64,000 nucleotides of DNA. Origin: Lachnospiraceae bacterium. Its GTDB lineage: Bacteria; Bacillota; Clostridia; Lachnospirales; Lachnospiraceae. The stretch lies in contig QXWV01000045.1 of the NCBI GenBank assembly GCA_009911195.1, positions 37,696 through 101,695 of the forward strand, given 5' to 3'. A program made the translations under genes and the position numbers. A model generated the notes under the pieces. It worked only from the letters and a program-made list of their open reading frames with translations, had not been told where the DNA came from and did no database searches. Positions within the stretch are counted from its first letter, which is position 1; every line of letters begins with the position of its first letter. This document shows, piece by piece, positions 17,329-25,860 of this stretch.

Positions 17329-17357
17329 TTGACAAATGGCCAGGAGAAGCGTATGGT
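17329..17357 (+). promoter_or_regulatory. Promoter of the 33-codon ORF / exporter leader
   Basis: TTGACA (17329-17334), a 17-base spacer, then TATGGT (17352-17357). The small ORF with a strong ribosome binding site begins 40 bases later. Confidence 0.6.
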
Positions 17358-17396
17358 AATATTACGTTCTACAAATCAGGAAAGGAGGCAGTGGCT

Positions 17397-17498
17397 ATGA
17401 AATCCAAAGAAATCAAATATTATAATTATTCTGATGGCAGAATTTATCAACTTCATAATCTTTTTTATAGAATTGCCTCCGGGAAATCGATGCTATAA
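17397..17498 (+). CDS. Small ORF (33 aa), candidate leader peptide of the ABC exporter
   Basis: A 33-codon ORF with an excellent AAAGGAGG (17381-17388) eight bases before its ATG, beginning MKSKEIKYYNYSDGR. It is rich in Tyr (5 residues) and basic, with no membrane segment. It has its own promoter (17329) and is followed 30 bases later by an intrinsic terminator, then by the exporter pair. This layout resembles Bacillus bmrB-bmrC-bmrD, where translation of a small leader ORF controls transcription attenuation before a heterodimeric drug exporter. A leader role is inferred from layout; a free functional peptide is the alternative. I do not recognise the sequence. Confidence 0.6.
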   Translation: MKSKEIKYYNYSDGRIYQLHNLFYRIASGKSML

Positions 17499-17528
17499 TG
17501 CCTTCTGCTTTTAGTTTAGTATTCTTTG

Positions 17529-17556
17529 GAGTTGGCCGCTGGGTCAACTCTTTTTT
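17529..17556 (+). terminator. Intrinsic terminator after the small ORF (possible attenuator)
   Basis: GAGTTGGCC (17529-17537) pairs with GGTCAACTC (17542-17550), including one G-T wobble, over a GCTG loop, followed by six T. The whole unit from 17521 is nearly identical to the terminator at 63895-63922 on the other strand. Confidence 0.85.
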
Positions 17557-17558
17557 AC

Positions 17559-17640
17559 GCACACGGGCGTCCAAATGAAATGCGTCAGCAAGCTGACAGA
17601 CGCCCGGCGCATGAGTAGGGGAAAAGTCATTACCCTACTT
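17559..17640 (+). repeat. Dispersed two-hairpin element, copy 1
   Basis: The core 17559-17623 matches 48896-48960 (minus strand) at 59 of 65 positions. Hairpin A is GGGCGTC...GACGCCC with an inner GTCAGCAAGCTGAC stem; hairpin B is GAGTAGGG...CCCTACTT (17613-17640). It begins right after the T-run of a terminator, as does copy 2. No ORF. Confidence 0.7.
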
Positions 17641-17762
17641 GATGATAAGGCGAGAGAGTCCTGCAAGCCGGATTCTTTGTTCTTATATCGGCGTGTTTTT
17701 GAACTCCCTATATAATATAAGTTCTTTGAGCAGATAGGGAAATACCTTTTTCATTCCTTAAG

Positions 17763-17789
17763 ACCGGTGCATCTTATGCAGCGGTTTTT
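17763..17789 (+). terminator. Second hairpin with T-run in the exporter leader
   Basis: ACCG-G-TGCAT (17763-17772) pairs with ATGCA-G-CGGT (17776-17785) around a CTT loop and a G-G mismatch, followed by TTTT. It lies 60 bases before the exporter ATG, so it could be a second attenuation point. A CCCTAT/ATAGGG pair lies just upstream (about 17706-17739). Confidence 0.5.
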
Positions 17790-17848
17790 ATTGTAGAAAA
17801 AATATTGAAACTGCTTTCATTTAAAAAATTACAGAAACGAGGAAATTT

Positions 17849-19633
17849 ATGAAACCGAAAAAATTATCCGCCTATTTACTTGAATATAAATTCCCATACC
17901 TTTTTGCTGTTTTATCCATAGCAATCAGTGTCTCCCTGGATTTGACATCTCCCCAGCTAACCAAGCGTATCATCGATGAGGTTATCATCGGCGGGGAATT
18001 GGGTAAATTAAAATATTTGCTCGGAGGGATTCTTGGCATCGGTATCGGCCGCTGTATTTTCCAATATATCAAGGAGTACACGTTTGACCTTACCGGCATT
18101 AAAATTACCGCTAAGATGCGGCACGATTTATTCGACCATGTCCAATCATTAAGCGCGGATTTTTTTGACCGTACCAACACCGGGGAATTGATGGCTCGTA
18201 TTAAAGACGATATAGACCGTATCGGTGATGGGATTACCTTTGTAGGCATGCTGATGATTGAAGTAATCATCCATGTGTCCATTGTACTTTTTTGCATGTA
18301 CCGCCTGGATGCCAGGCTGGCACTCATCCCTACTGCCGCTATGATATTTGCCGGTACGATTGCCATCGTAATGGAAAGGAAGCTGGATACTATATATGAG
18401 GCGATAAGTGAGGAAAATGCTGCACTAAATACCATAGCCGAAGAAAATTTGGCCGGGGTGCGCACAGTAAAGGCTTTTGCCCGGGAAAAATTTGAAATAA
18501 GGAAATTCCTTTCCCATAACCAAAAATATTATGATTTAAATATGAGGCAGTCCAAAATATTTGTCGCCTACTACCCTTACCTTTCGTTTATTTCCAAGCT
18601 ACTTCCTCTCATTGTCTTGCTTTTAGGGGGAAAGCTCGTTATAACAGAAGGATTTTCCTTAGGAACCCTGGGCGCCTTCGTGGAGTATTCCATGAATATT
18701 GTCTGGCCAATGGAAATGCTGGGATGGCTCACTAACAGCTTCTCTTCCGCCATTGCCTCCAACCGCAAGCTGAACAGGATTTATGCGGAAAAACCCAGTA
18801 TTGTGGAAAAAGAGCATCCCGTCACCCTGGAACGGGTTCATGGCCGCATTGCATTTACCCATGTTTCCTTTTCTAAATTGGATGAAGGGGCTTCTGTTCC
18901 TTATGAAATACTCCATGATATTACTTTTCAAGTGGAAGAAGGCAAAACCATCGGCATCATGGGGGCTACCGGAGCCGGCAAAAGCTCCATCGTCCATCTG
19001 CTCCAGCGCTTTTATGACACTACCCAGGGATGCATAACTATTGACGGCGTGGATGTAAAAGATATGAGCCTAAAACAGTTAAGAAGCAGCATTTCCTTAG
19101 TGATGCAGGATGTTTTCCTTTTCTCTGACACCATTATGGAAAATGTGAAGCTGGGGAAAAGGGATATGCTGGATGCCTATGCAGTAAAACGGGCTTCTAA
19201 AGATGCACAGGCCAGCAGTTTTATCGAACATATGGAAAAGCAATATGATACTGTCATCGGAGAACGGGGCATAGGGCTTTCCGGCGGGCAAAAACAACGC
19301 ATTAGCATCGCGAGAGCCCTTGCCAAAAGGAATCCCATTCTAGTTCTCGATGATTCTACTTCCGCCCTTGATATGGAGACGGAGCAGATGATTCAGGATA
19401 CCCTGCGGCAGTTGGAGCATACTACGAAAATTATTATCGCACACCGCATCAGTTCCGTTATGCATGCGGATGAAATTATTGTGCTGGAAAACGGCTCTAT
19501 CCATGAAAGGGGAACCCATGAGTCCTTGTTGGCCGCTAAAGGGCTTTACTTTGAAACCTATGTGGCACAGTATATGCAGGCTAACAAAGAGGGGCTTTTG
19601 ATGGATAGGGCAACCGCAGCAGAAATGGAGTAA
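17849..19633 (+). CDS. ABC exporter half-transporter, degenerate-site subunit (BmrC/TM287-like)
   Basis: 594 residues: type IV exporter membrane domain with about six segments (about 1-310), then the nucleotide-binding domain. Walker A is GATGAGKSS near 372, the signature LSGGQKQR near 477 is canonical, but Walker B reads LVLDDSTSALD, with Asp in place of the catalytic Glu. That Asp is the mark of the degenerate-site subunit of heterodimeric exporters such as BmrC and TM287. GAGG precedes the ATG. It pairs with the next gene, 3 bases downstream. Drugs, lipids or peptides are typical substrates. Confidence 0.92.
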   Translation: MKPKKLSAYLLEYKFPYLFAVLSIAISVSLDLTSPQLTKRIIDEVIIGGELGKLKYLLGGILGIGIGRCIFQYIKEYTFDLTGIKITAKMRHDLFDHVQSLSADFFDRTNTGELMARIKDDIDRIGDGITFVGMLMIEVIIHVSIVLFCMYRLDARLALIPTAAMIFAGTIAIVMERKLDTIYEAISEENAALNTIAEENLAGVRTVKAFAREKFEIRKFLSHNQKYYDLNMRQSKIFVAYYPYLSFISKLLPLIVLLLGGKLVITEGFSLGTLGAFVEYSMNIVWPMEMLGWLTNSFSSAIASNRKLNRIYAEKPSIVEKEHPVTLERVHGRIAFTHVSFSKLDEGASVPYEILHDITFQVEEGKTIGIMGATGAGKSSIVHLLQRFYDTTQGCITIDGVDVKDMSLKQLRSSISLVMQDVFLFSDTIMENVKLGKRDMLDAYAVKRASKDAQASSFIEHMEKQYDTVIGERGIGLSGGQKQRISIARALAKRNPILVLDDSTSALDMETEQMIQDTLRQLEHTTKIIIAHRISSVMHADEIIVLENGSIHERGTHESLLAAKGLYFETYVAQYMQANKEGLLMDRATAAEME

Positions 19634-19636
19634 AAA

Positions 19637-21418
19637 ATGCCAATTAATTCTTATAAAACAGATGAACAATCAGTAGAGACAAGTAAATTAAGAACAATGG
19701 GCAGGCTTCTTTCCTATTTGGCCGTTTACAAAAAGGAAATCTTCCTTGTGCTGCTTATTATGGCTTTTGGTGTAACAGTTTCCCTGTTAAATCCATTGAT
19801 TATGGAATCTGCCATCGACACCTATATTTCGGCAGGCCATTGGGAAGGGCTGTTGGGGCTTATCAGTTTCGCCCTGGCCCTTAACACGATTATGATAGTA
19901 ACCATTAAAATACGCATGTACATCATGGCCAGGGTATGTAATAATATCCTACTGACCATACGGCAGGAACTTTACACCCATATACAGACTTTGGATTTCC
20001 AGTTTTTTGACAGCCGTCCAACCGGCAAGATATTGGCGAGGATTATCGGTGATATCAATTCCTTGAAAGATGTGCTCTCCAATTGTGTGACAACCCTGAT
20101 TCCTGACTTTATTACCATCTGTGCAGTAGCCGTAATTATGTTTGCCAAAAATCCCATTTTAGCAGCGGCCTCCCTGGCCAGCACTCCTATAATGGGCATT
20201 TGCCTTTGGCTGATTCAGGTCTATTCCCATAAGCGCTGGCAGATTCACCGAAAAAAATCTTCCAATTTAAACGCTTTTGCCCATGAAGATTTTTCAGGAA
20301 TGCGCATCATCCAAAGCTTCCATGCCGAGGCGGAAACCAGGCAGACTTTCCGGGAGCTTGTGAAGGAGCATCGAGATTCTTTTATTTCCGCTGTCCGCTT
20401 AAATGACGCCTTTGGCTCGGTTATCGATTTTTGCTGGGGGATAGGAACTGTTATGCTCTATTTTACAGGTATTGTCATTCTCGGCACCGACAAAGTTTCC
20501 ATCGGTACTTTTATCGCCTTTGGAACTTATATCTCCATGTTCTGGCATCCGATTATGAACTTGAGCAATTTTTATACCCAGCTTATTACAAATATATCCG
20601 GGGCGGAACGGGTTTTTGAAATTATGGATGCCAAAGCGGAAATTACCGATGCCAAAGAGGTGATTGCCATACCCCCTATTGACGGAAATGTGCGTTTTGA
20701 CCATGTTTCTTTTTCCTATGATGGGAGTGTCTATGTGCTGGACGATATTAGTTTTACTATCCCGCCCGGAAAAACCATTGCCTTGGTCGGCCCCACCGGC
20801 GCTGGTAAAACTACTATTGTAAATCTCATCAGCCGTTTTTATGATGTACAGCAAGGGAATGTTTTTATTGATGGCTATGATGTAAAAAAAGTGAGTATCG
20901 AAAGCCTGCGCACACAAATGGGCATTATGACCCAGGACAATTTCCTCTTTTCAGGCACAATCAAAGATAATATCCGTTATGGCAAGCTAAACGCTTCGGA
21001 CGAGGAAATCATACAGGCCGCCAAGGCTGTCAATGCCCATGATTTCATTATGAAGCTGGAAAAGGGATATGACACGGAACTGGCCGAAAGGGGCGGTGGC
21101 CTTTCTGCCGGTCAAAAGCAGCTCCTGGCTTTCGCACGGACTATGGTTTCCAACCCTAAGATTCTCATTCTGGATGAAGCCACCTCCAGCATTGATACGA
21201 AAACAGAGCTGTTAGTCCAGGCGGGAATTGAAGCCCTTTTAAAAGGCAGGACATCCTTTGTGGTAGCCCACAGGCTTTCCACCATACAAAAGGCGGACTG
21301 CATTTTCTATATTGATGAGGGAAAAATATTGGAGCAGGGCACTCCGGCGGAGCTGATGGAACGGAAAGGGGCATATTACCAGTTGTATATGACCCAGTTC
21401 AACAATGTCCGTTTATAA
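19637..21418 (+). CDS. ABC exporter half-transporter, catalytic subunit (BmrD/TM288-like)
   Basis: 593 residues with the same layout as its partner. Walker A is GPTGAGKTT near 383. Walker B ILDEATSSID keeps the catalytic Glu, while the signature is the altered LSAGQKQLLAFAR. This is the reciprocal pattern to the upstream subunit, as expected for a heterodimer with one active and one degenerate ATP site (compare LSQGQ in TM288). The start ATG at 19637 is 3 bases after the upstream stop and GGAG overlaps that stop. The function is probably efflux of a toxic or bioactive compound. Confidence 0.92.
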   Translation: MPINSYKTDEQSVETSKLRTMGRLLSYLAVYKKEIFLVLLIMAFGVTVSLLNPLIMESAIDTYISAGHWEGLLGLISFALALNTIMIVTIKIRMYIMARVCNNILLTIRQELYTHIQTLDFQFFDSRPTGKILARIIGDINSLKDVLSNCVTTLIPDFITICAVAVIMFAKNPILAAASLASTPIMGICLWLIQVYSHKRWQIHRKKSSNLNAFAHEDFSGMRIIQSFHAEAETRQTFRELVKEHRDSFISAVRLNDAFGSVIDFCWGIGTVMLYFTGIVILGTDKVSIGTFIAFGTYISMFWHPIMNLSNFYTQLITNISGAERVFEIMDAKAEITDAKEVIAIPPIDGNVRFDHVSFSYDGSVYVLDDISFTIPPGKTIALVGPTGAGKTTIVNLISRFYDVQQGNVFIDGYDVKKVSIESLRTQMGIMTQDNFLFSGTIKDNIRYGKLNASDEEIIQAAKAVNAHDFIMKLEKGYDTELAERGGGLSAGQKQLLAFARTMVSNPKILILDEATSSIDTKTELLVQAGIEALLKGRTSFVVAHRLSTIQKADCIFYIDEGKILEQGTPAELMERKGAYYQLYMTQFNNVRL

Positions 21419-21427
21419 ACAAATACT

Positions 21428-21742
21428 TTCCAAGTAGGGGAATCCATTTTCTAGGCAGCGCAGCGGGCGGCATTCTGCCTGCACAGTGTTTGGTTTTGCG
21501 GCTATTGCGAAAAGGCAGCAATTTCACTTATGAAATGGTTCATATCCAGGGGAAAACCGCCATGGATGGCGGTTTTAAGAAGCATGGGCATGGATGCCTA
21601 TGGCTTCTGCCCCGTCCGCACTCCAAAGATTTTTCCCGTTTCATTAGTGAAATCTGCTTTTTCGCTTAGCCGCAAAACCAACACTGTGCAGGCAGAATGC
21701 CGCCCGCTGCGCTGCCTGGAATATGGATTCCCTTGCTTTCCA
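21428..21742. repeat. 315-bp near-palindromic non-coding element
   Basis: Left arm about 21428-21535 and right arm about 21640-21742 are inverted repeats of roughly 100 bp. The core AGGCAGCGCAGCGGGCGG... is identical over tens of bases with a few indels. The centre carries further hairpins: AAAACCGCC/GGCGGTTTT (about 21553-21577) and GAAGC...GGCTTC (about 21579-21607). No convincing ORF; a 75-codon ORF over it is a by-product. It fills the exporter-to-synthetase gap. It may be a MITE or an intercistronic structured RNA. Confidence 0.75.
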
Positions 21743-21845
21743 ATCCGTTCCCATTGACTTTTCCTATCAAATATTGTATTATTTACTTTATTAGCGCAAT
21801 GCGTTAAAGTACGAAAAAATAGCATGAAAATGGAGAACTACTAAA

Positions 21846-23483
21846 ATGCCAATTACAAATTTATTAGAAGAAAACTGTAAAAAATACGGCGAAGATATCT
21901 GCCTGGTGGAAATCAACCCCGAGGTCAAGGAAATCCGCCGGGTAACATGGAAAGAATATGAGCTGATGGAACCAAGCCCCCTCTCCCATTACCGCCGGGA
22001 AATCACATGGAATGTTTTTAACGAAAAGGCTAACCGATTTGCCAATCTGCTTCTGGGGAAAGGGATTAAAAAGGGTGACAAAGTCGCTATTCTTTTAATG
22101 AACTGCCTGGAATGGCTTCCCATTTATTTCGGTATCCTAAAGACCGGGGCGCTGGCCGTTCCATTGAATTTCCGTTATACTTCCGAGGAAATAGAATATT
22201 GCGTCAACCTTTCCGAAGTAAATATTTTAGTTTTTGGCCCGGAATTTATCGGGCGTGTGGAGGAGATTGCCGATTCCATTACGAGAAATAAGCTGCTTCT
22301 TTATGTGGGGGATAATTGCCCCTCTTTTGCGGAAGATTATAGCTCTCTGACCGCGAACTGTTCCAGCCAGTCGCCATCCATCCCTCTATCGGATGAGGAC
22401 GATGCTGCCATTTATTTTTCTTCCGGTACCACCGGCTTCCCGAAAGCCATTTTACATAACCATGAAAGCCTGATGCAGTCCGCCAAAGTGGAACAAAAAC
22501 ATCACGGACAGACAAAAGACGATATTTTCCTATGTATTCCTCCGCTATATCATACCGGTGCGAAAATGCACTGGTTTGGCTCCTTAATTTCAGGAGGGAA
22601 AGCTGTCCTTTTAAAGGGAACAAAGCCAGAATATATTTTGGATGCCGTATCCAAGGAACAATGTACTATCGTTTGGCTGTTAGTTCCCTGGGCACAGGAC
22701 ATACTTGAAGCTTTGGACAACAACAGCTTGAAACTGGAGGATTATAACCTTTCCCAGTGGCGGTTAATGCATATCGGCGCACAGCCTGTTCCGCCCAGCA
22801 TGATTAAGCACTGGAAGACCTATTTCCCGAACCATGCTTATGATACAAACTACGGATTAAGCGAATCCATCGGTCCTGGCTGCGTCCATTTAGGCGTGGA
22901 AAATATTCATAAAGTAGGAGCAATCGGCAAAGCCGGCTATGGTTGGGAAGTCAAAATTGTGGATGAGCAAAAAAATACAGTACCTAAGGGCGCTGTGGGC
23001 GAATTGGCCGTCAAAGGCCCTGGCGTAATGACCTGCTACTATAATGACGAAAAAGCTACTGCAGAAGTCCTTTCCCCGGATGGATGGCTTTACACTGGGG
23101 ATATGGCTCAGGAAGACGATGAAGGGTTCATATTCCTCGTAGACCGTAAAAAAGATGTTATCATCAGTGGTGGAGAAAATATCTATCCTGTTCAAATCGA
23201 AGATTTTCTCCGAAATTACGATGCCATTCATGATGTGGCTGTTATTGGGCTTCCGGATAAGCGCCTTGGGGAAATTACTGCAGCCATTATCGAATTAAAG
23301 CCGGGTGTTTCCTGTACAGAGGAAGAAATCAATATTTTCTGTAAGAAGCTGCCCCGTTATAAACGTCCCCATAAAACTATTTTTGCCAATATCCCAAGAA
23401 ATCCTACCGGCAAAATCGAAAAGCCAAAACTCAGGGAGCAATACTGCGTCACCAGCCTTGTGGCCGCCCAGAACAGAGGATAA
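21846..23483 (+). CDS. Acyl-CoA synthetase / AMP-forming ligase
   Basis: 545 residues of the ANL adenylating superfamily, forming an acyl-AMP and then usually a CoA thioester. The P-loop YFSSGTTGFPKAI is at about residues 194-206. YGLSESIGPG near 340, the hinge YTGDMAQEDDEGF.VDRKKDVIISGGENI near 420-445, and the C-terminal PRNPTGKIEK with the catalytic Lys are all present. The substrate acid is not clear from sequence; medium-chain, aromatic or branched acids are all possible. GGAG lies before the ATG. A transporter gene follows 50 bases later, suggesting uptake and activation of an organic acid. Confidence 0.88.
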   Translation: MPITNLLEENCKKYGEDICLVEINPEVKEIRRVTWKEYELMEPSPLSHYRREITWNVFNEKANRFANLLLGKGIKKGDKVAILLMNCLEWLPIYFGILKTGALAVPLNFRYTSEEIEYCVNLSEVNILVFGPEFIGRVEEIADSITRNKLLLYVGDNCPSFAEDYSSLTANCSSQSPSIPLSDEDDAAIYFSSGTTGFPKAILHNHESLMQSAKVEQKHHGQTKDDIFLCIPPLYHTGAKMHWFGSLISGGKAVLLKGTKPEYILDAVSKEQCTIVWLLVPWAQDILEALDNNSLKLEDYNLSQWRLMHIGAQPVPPSMIKHWKTYFPNHAYDTNYGLSESIGPGCVHLGVENIHKVGAIGKAGYGWEVKIVDEQKNTVPKGAVGELAVKGPGVMTCYYNDEKATAEVLSPDGWLYTGDMAQEDDEGFIFLVDRKKDVIISGGENIYPVQIEDFLRNYDAIHDVAVIGLPDKRLGEITAAIIELKPGVSCTEEEINIFCKKLPRYKRPHKTIFANIPRNPTGKIEKPKLREQYCVTSLVAAQNRG

Positions 23484-23533
23484 CAGATGCTTTCGCATCA
23501 CAGACAAAACAGTGAAGAAATGAGGAAAAAACT

Positions 23534-25072
23534 ATGGTACTGAAATTTACAATGCTAATTGTCTTTTTTGCAGTTATGGTTGCCATTGGCTTCTACTGCC
23601 GCAAACACGCCACTGATGTGAACAGCTTCGTTTTAGGCGGACGTTCTGTTGGCCCATGGCTAACCGCTTTTGCATATGGAACCTCTTATTTTTCAGCCGT
23701 TATTTTCGTTGGATATGCAGGACAGTTCGGATGGAAGTATGGTATTGCCTCTACATGGATTGGTATTGGCAACGCGCTTATCGGTTCTATGCTTGCCTGG
23801 GTTATTCTGGGCAGGCGCACGCGTATTATGACACAGCATTTAAACAGCGCAACTATGCCCGAATTTTTCGGAAGGCGTTTCCATAATGATGGGTTAAAGC
23901 TGGGGGCTTCCGTTATCGTCTTCCTATTTCTTATTCCATATACCGCATCCTTATATAATGGCTTATCCCGCCTGTTTGGCATGGCCTTTCACATCGATTA
24001 TACGGTTTGCATTGTAATTATGGCTGTGTTGACTGGGGTGTATGTCATTGCCGGAGGGTATATGGCCACGGCTATCAACGATTTTCTACAGGGGATTGTT
24101 ATGCTGTTTGGTATCGTTATTGTTATTTTGGCTGTATTGAAAAGCAATGGCGGTTTTATGGAAGCCTTGAACCAACTGGCTATGGCCAGCGATGAAACGG
24201 TTTCCTCCCAGCCCGGCGTATTCGCTTCCTTTTTTGGGCCTGACCCTATCAATCTTCTTGGCGTTGTCATCCTGACTTCCCTTGGAACATGGGGTCTCCC
24301 TCAGATGGTACAGAAATTTTATGCCATAAAAAGCGAAAAAGCGATTTCCAAAGGTACTATTATTTCCACTATATTCGCTATTATCGTCTCCGGCGGCTGT
24401 TATTTCCTTGGTGGTTTCGGACGGCTTTATGGGGATAGCGTGGACATCGCTTCCGAAGGCTTCGATGCGATTATACCGGCTATGATTTCCAACCTTTCCC
24501 CTGCTCTTATCGGGTTGGTGGTTATCCTTGTCCTCTCCGCCTCCATGTCCACCTTATCGTCTTTGGTTATGGCTTCCAGTTCTACCCTGACTATCGACTT
24601 CCTGAAAGGCCATATCATCAAAAATATGGACGAAAAGAAGCAGCTACTCTCCATCCGTATTCTAATTGTGGTATTCATCGCTATTTCCGTTGTTATTGCC
24701 ATTGTCCAGTACAAAGGGAATATCACATTTATTGCACAGCTTATGGGAGTATCCTGGGGGGCATTGGCAGGCGCTTTTCTGGCGCCATTCCTGTATGGGC
24801 TTTATTGGAAAAGAACTACTGCTGCCTCCGCATGGGTCAGCTTTATCTTCGGTTCCGGATTCATGGTTTGCAATATGCTCTTCCGCAGCCGCTTCCCGGC
24901 ACTGCTCCAATCCCCAATTAATGCAGGCGCTTTTGCTATGGTCAGCGGGCTTATTCTTGTGCCAGTGGTGAGCCTCATATCCCCTAAGCTGGAAAATTCT
25001 TTTATAGACGCTGCATTCTCCTGCTATGAAAGGAAAACGGAAGTTTCCGTTAAGAACGATTTGGGCGATTGA
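23534..25072 (+). CDS. Sodium:solute symporter (SSS family)
   Basis: 512 residues with about 13 hydrophobic segments. The opening FVLGGRSVGPWLTAFAYGTSYFSAVIFVGYAG is typical of SSSF carriers, with conserved Ser and Gly in the first helices, and GTWGLPQMVQKFYAIKS matches the family signature region. Substrates of the family include proline, pantothenate and short organic acids. GAGG precedes the ATG, and the gene follows the acyl-CoA synthetase directly, so the likely cargo is the acid that enzyme activates. A terminator follows at 25139. Confidence 0.88.
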   Translation: MVLKFTMLIVFFAVMVAIGFYCRKHATDVNSFVLGGRSVGPWLTAFAYGTSYFSAVIFVGYAGQFGWKYGIASTWIGIGNALIGSMLAWVILGRRTRIMTQHLNSATMPEFFGRRFHNDGLKLGASVIVFLFLIPYTASLYNGLSRLFGMAFHIDYTVCIVIMAVLTGVYVIAGGYMATAINDFLQGIVMLFGIVIVILAVLKSNGGFMEALNQLAMASDETVSSQPGVFASFFGPDPINLLGVVILTSLGTWGLPQMVQKFYAIKSEKAISKGTIISTIFAIIVSGGCYFLGGFGRLYGDSVDIASEGFDAIIPAMISNLSPALIGLVVILVLSASMSTLSSLVMASSSTLTIDFLKGHIIKNMDEKKQLLSIRILIVVFIAISVVIAIVQYKGNITFIAQLMGVSWGALAGAFLAPFLYGLYWKRTTAASAWVSFIFGSGFMVCNMLFRSRFPALLQSPINAGAFAMVSGLILVPVVSLISPKLENSFIDAAFSCYERKTEVSVKNDLGD

Positions 25073-25138
25073 TGGGCTGGTAGCCTATCCTACGTATAGC
25101 CAAAACCGTTAGCCAAATTAAGCAATGAAAAATATAGC

Positions 25139-25185
25139 AAGGCGGCTGCCTGATAGATTATTCTACCAGTTACAGCCGCCTTTTT
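25139..25185 (+). terminator. Intrinsic terminator after the symporter
   Basis: AAGGCGGCTG (25139-25148) pairs with CAGCCGCCTT (25173-25182) over a 24-base loop, with T continuing to 25185. It lies between convergent genes; the minus-strand side has only a weak T-tract, so it serves mainly the plus strand. Confidence 0.8.
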
Positions 25186-25201
25186 GACGCTATTTATTAT
25201 T

Positions 25202-25846
25202 TTATTTAAGGGAAAGAACCGCCAACAGCATTCCCTTCCTAACTTCCACCATGCTGTCCTCCCCTGTAAATTCATTACTGATACCTATAGGGTAATCGTT
25301 GGTCACCAGCGCTTGATTTAATGGATACTTCATACCTGTAATCGTTACGCCCTCTGCCCTCTCCCCTAAAGAAAACAAAGATAAGTACCCTTTTTCCCTG
25401 TTTCCAAAAGAAACCTTTTCCTCTTTGATAACCGTTATGGCAAGCCCTTCTTCCAATATGATACCTTCTGCGCCATTGTTTTTCAAATAGGAAAGGCACT
25501 GGATATTGGCAATGGTATGGTCTATACGCCCCCCTAAAGCTCCATACAGCCGGTAGTTCCTGTATCCCTTTTCCATACCGATTCGGAGGGCAGCCAATGT
25601 ATCCGTATCATCCTTTTCCTGGCAAAGGCATATTACTTTCCCCGGTTTTTCCCCACTGATTTTCTGCATTTCTTTTTGCAGGTTCTCGGGCAGGGAGTCC
25701 ATATCACCTACAATTAAATCTGGTTTTATGCCCAACTGTTTACAATATGCATATCCCCCATCCACGGCAATGCAAAAATCATCTTCCTCCACGGTAATAT
25801 GTTCTATGGAAAAATTGCCAGCACATATGAGAACACAAGTTTTCAC
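25202..25846 (-). CDS. thiN: Thiamine pyrophosphokinase
   Basis: 214 residues. It transfers pyrophosphate from ATP to thiamine, making TPP. The family motifs are clear: AVDGGYAYCKQLGIKPDLIV with the following GDMDS (about 28-52), QEKDDTDTLAAL (about 78-89) and GALGGRIDHTIANI (about 103-116). The start is a GTG at 25846 preceded by AAAGGCGG. It lies 14 bases after the TPR gene and is last in the helicase-TPR-thiN run. Confidence 0.93.
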   Translation of the reverse strand: MKTCVLICAGNFSIEHITVEEDDFCIAVDGGYAYCKQLGIKPDLIVGDMDSLPENLQKEMQKISGEKPGKVICLCQEKDDTDTLAALRIGMEKGYRNYRLYGALGGRIDHTIANIQCLSYLKNNGAEGIILEEGLAITVIKEEKVSFGNREKGYLSLFSLGERAEGVTITGMKYPLNQALVTNDYPIGISNEFTGEDSMVEVRKGMLLAVLSLK

Positions 25847-25860
25847 TGTTTACCGCCTTT

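Noticed and set aside
17286..17396. Longer version of the 33-codon ORF starting at 17286
   Set aside because: This start is upstream of the promoter and has no site; the ATG at 17397 has AAAGGAGG.
21530..21757. 75-codon ORF inside the palindrome
   Set aside because: It lies across inverted-repeat sequence with no ribosome binding site; best read as a by-product.
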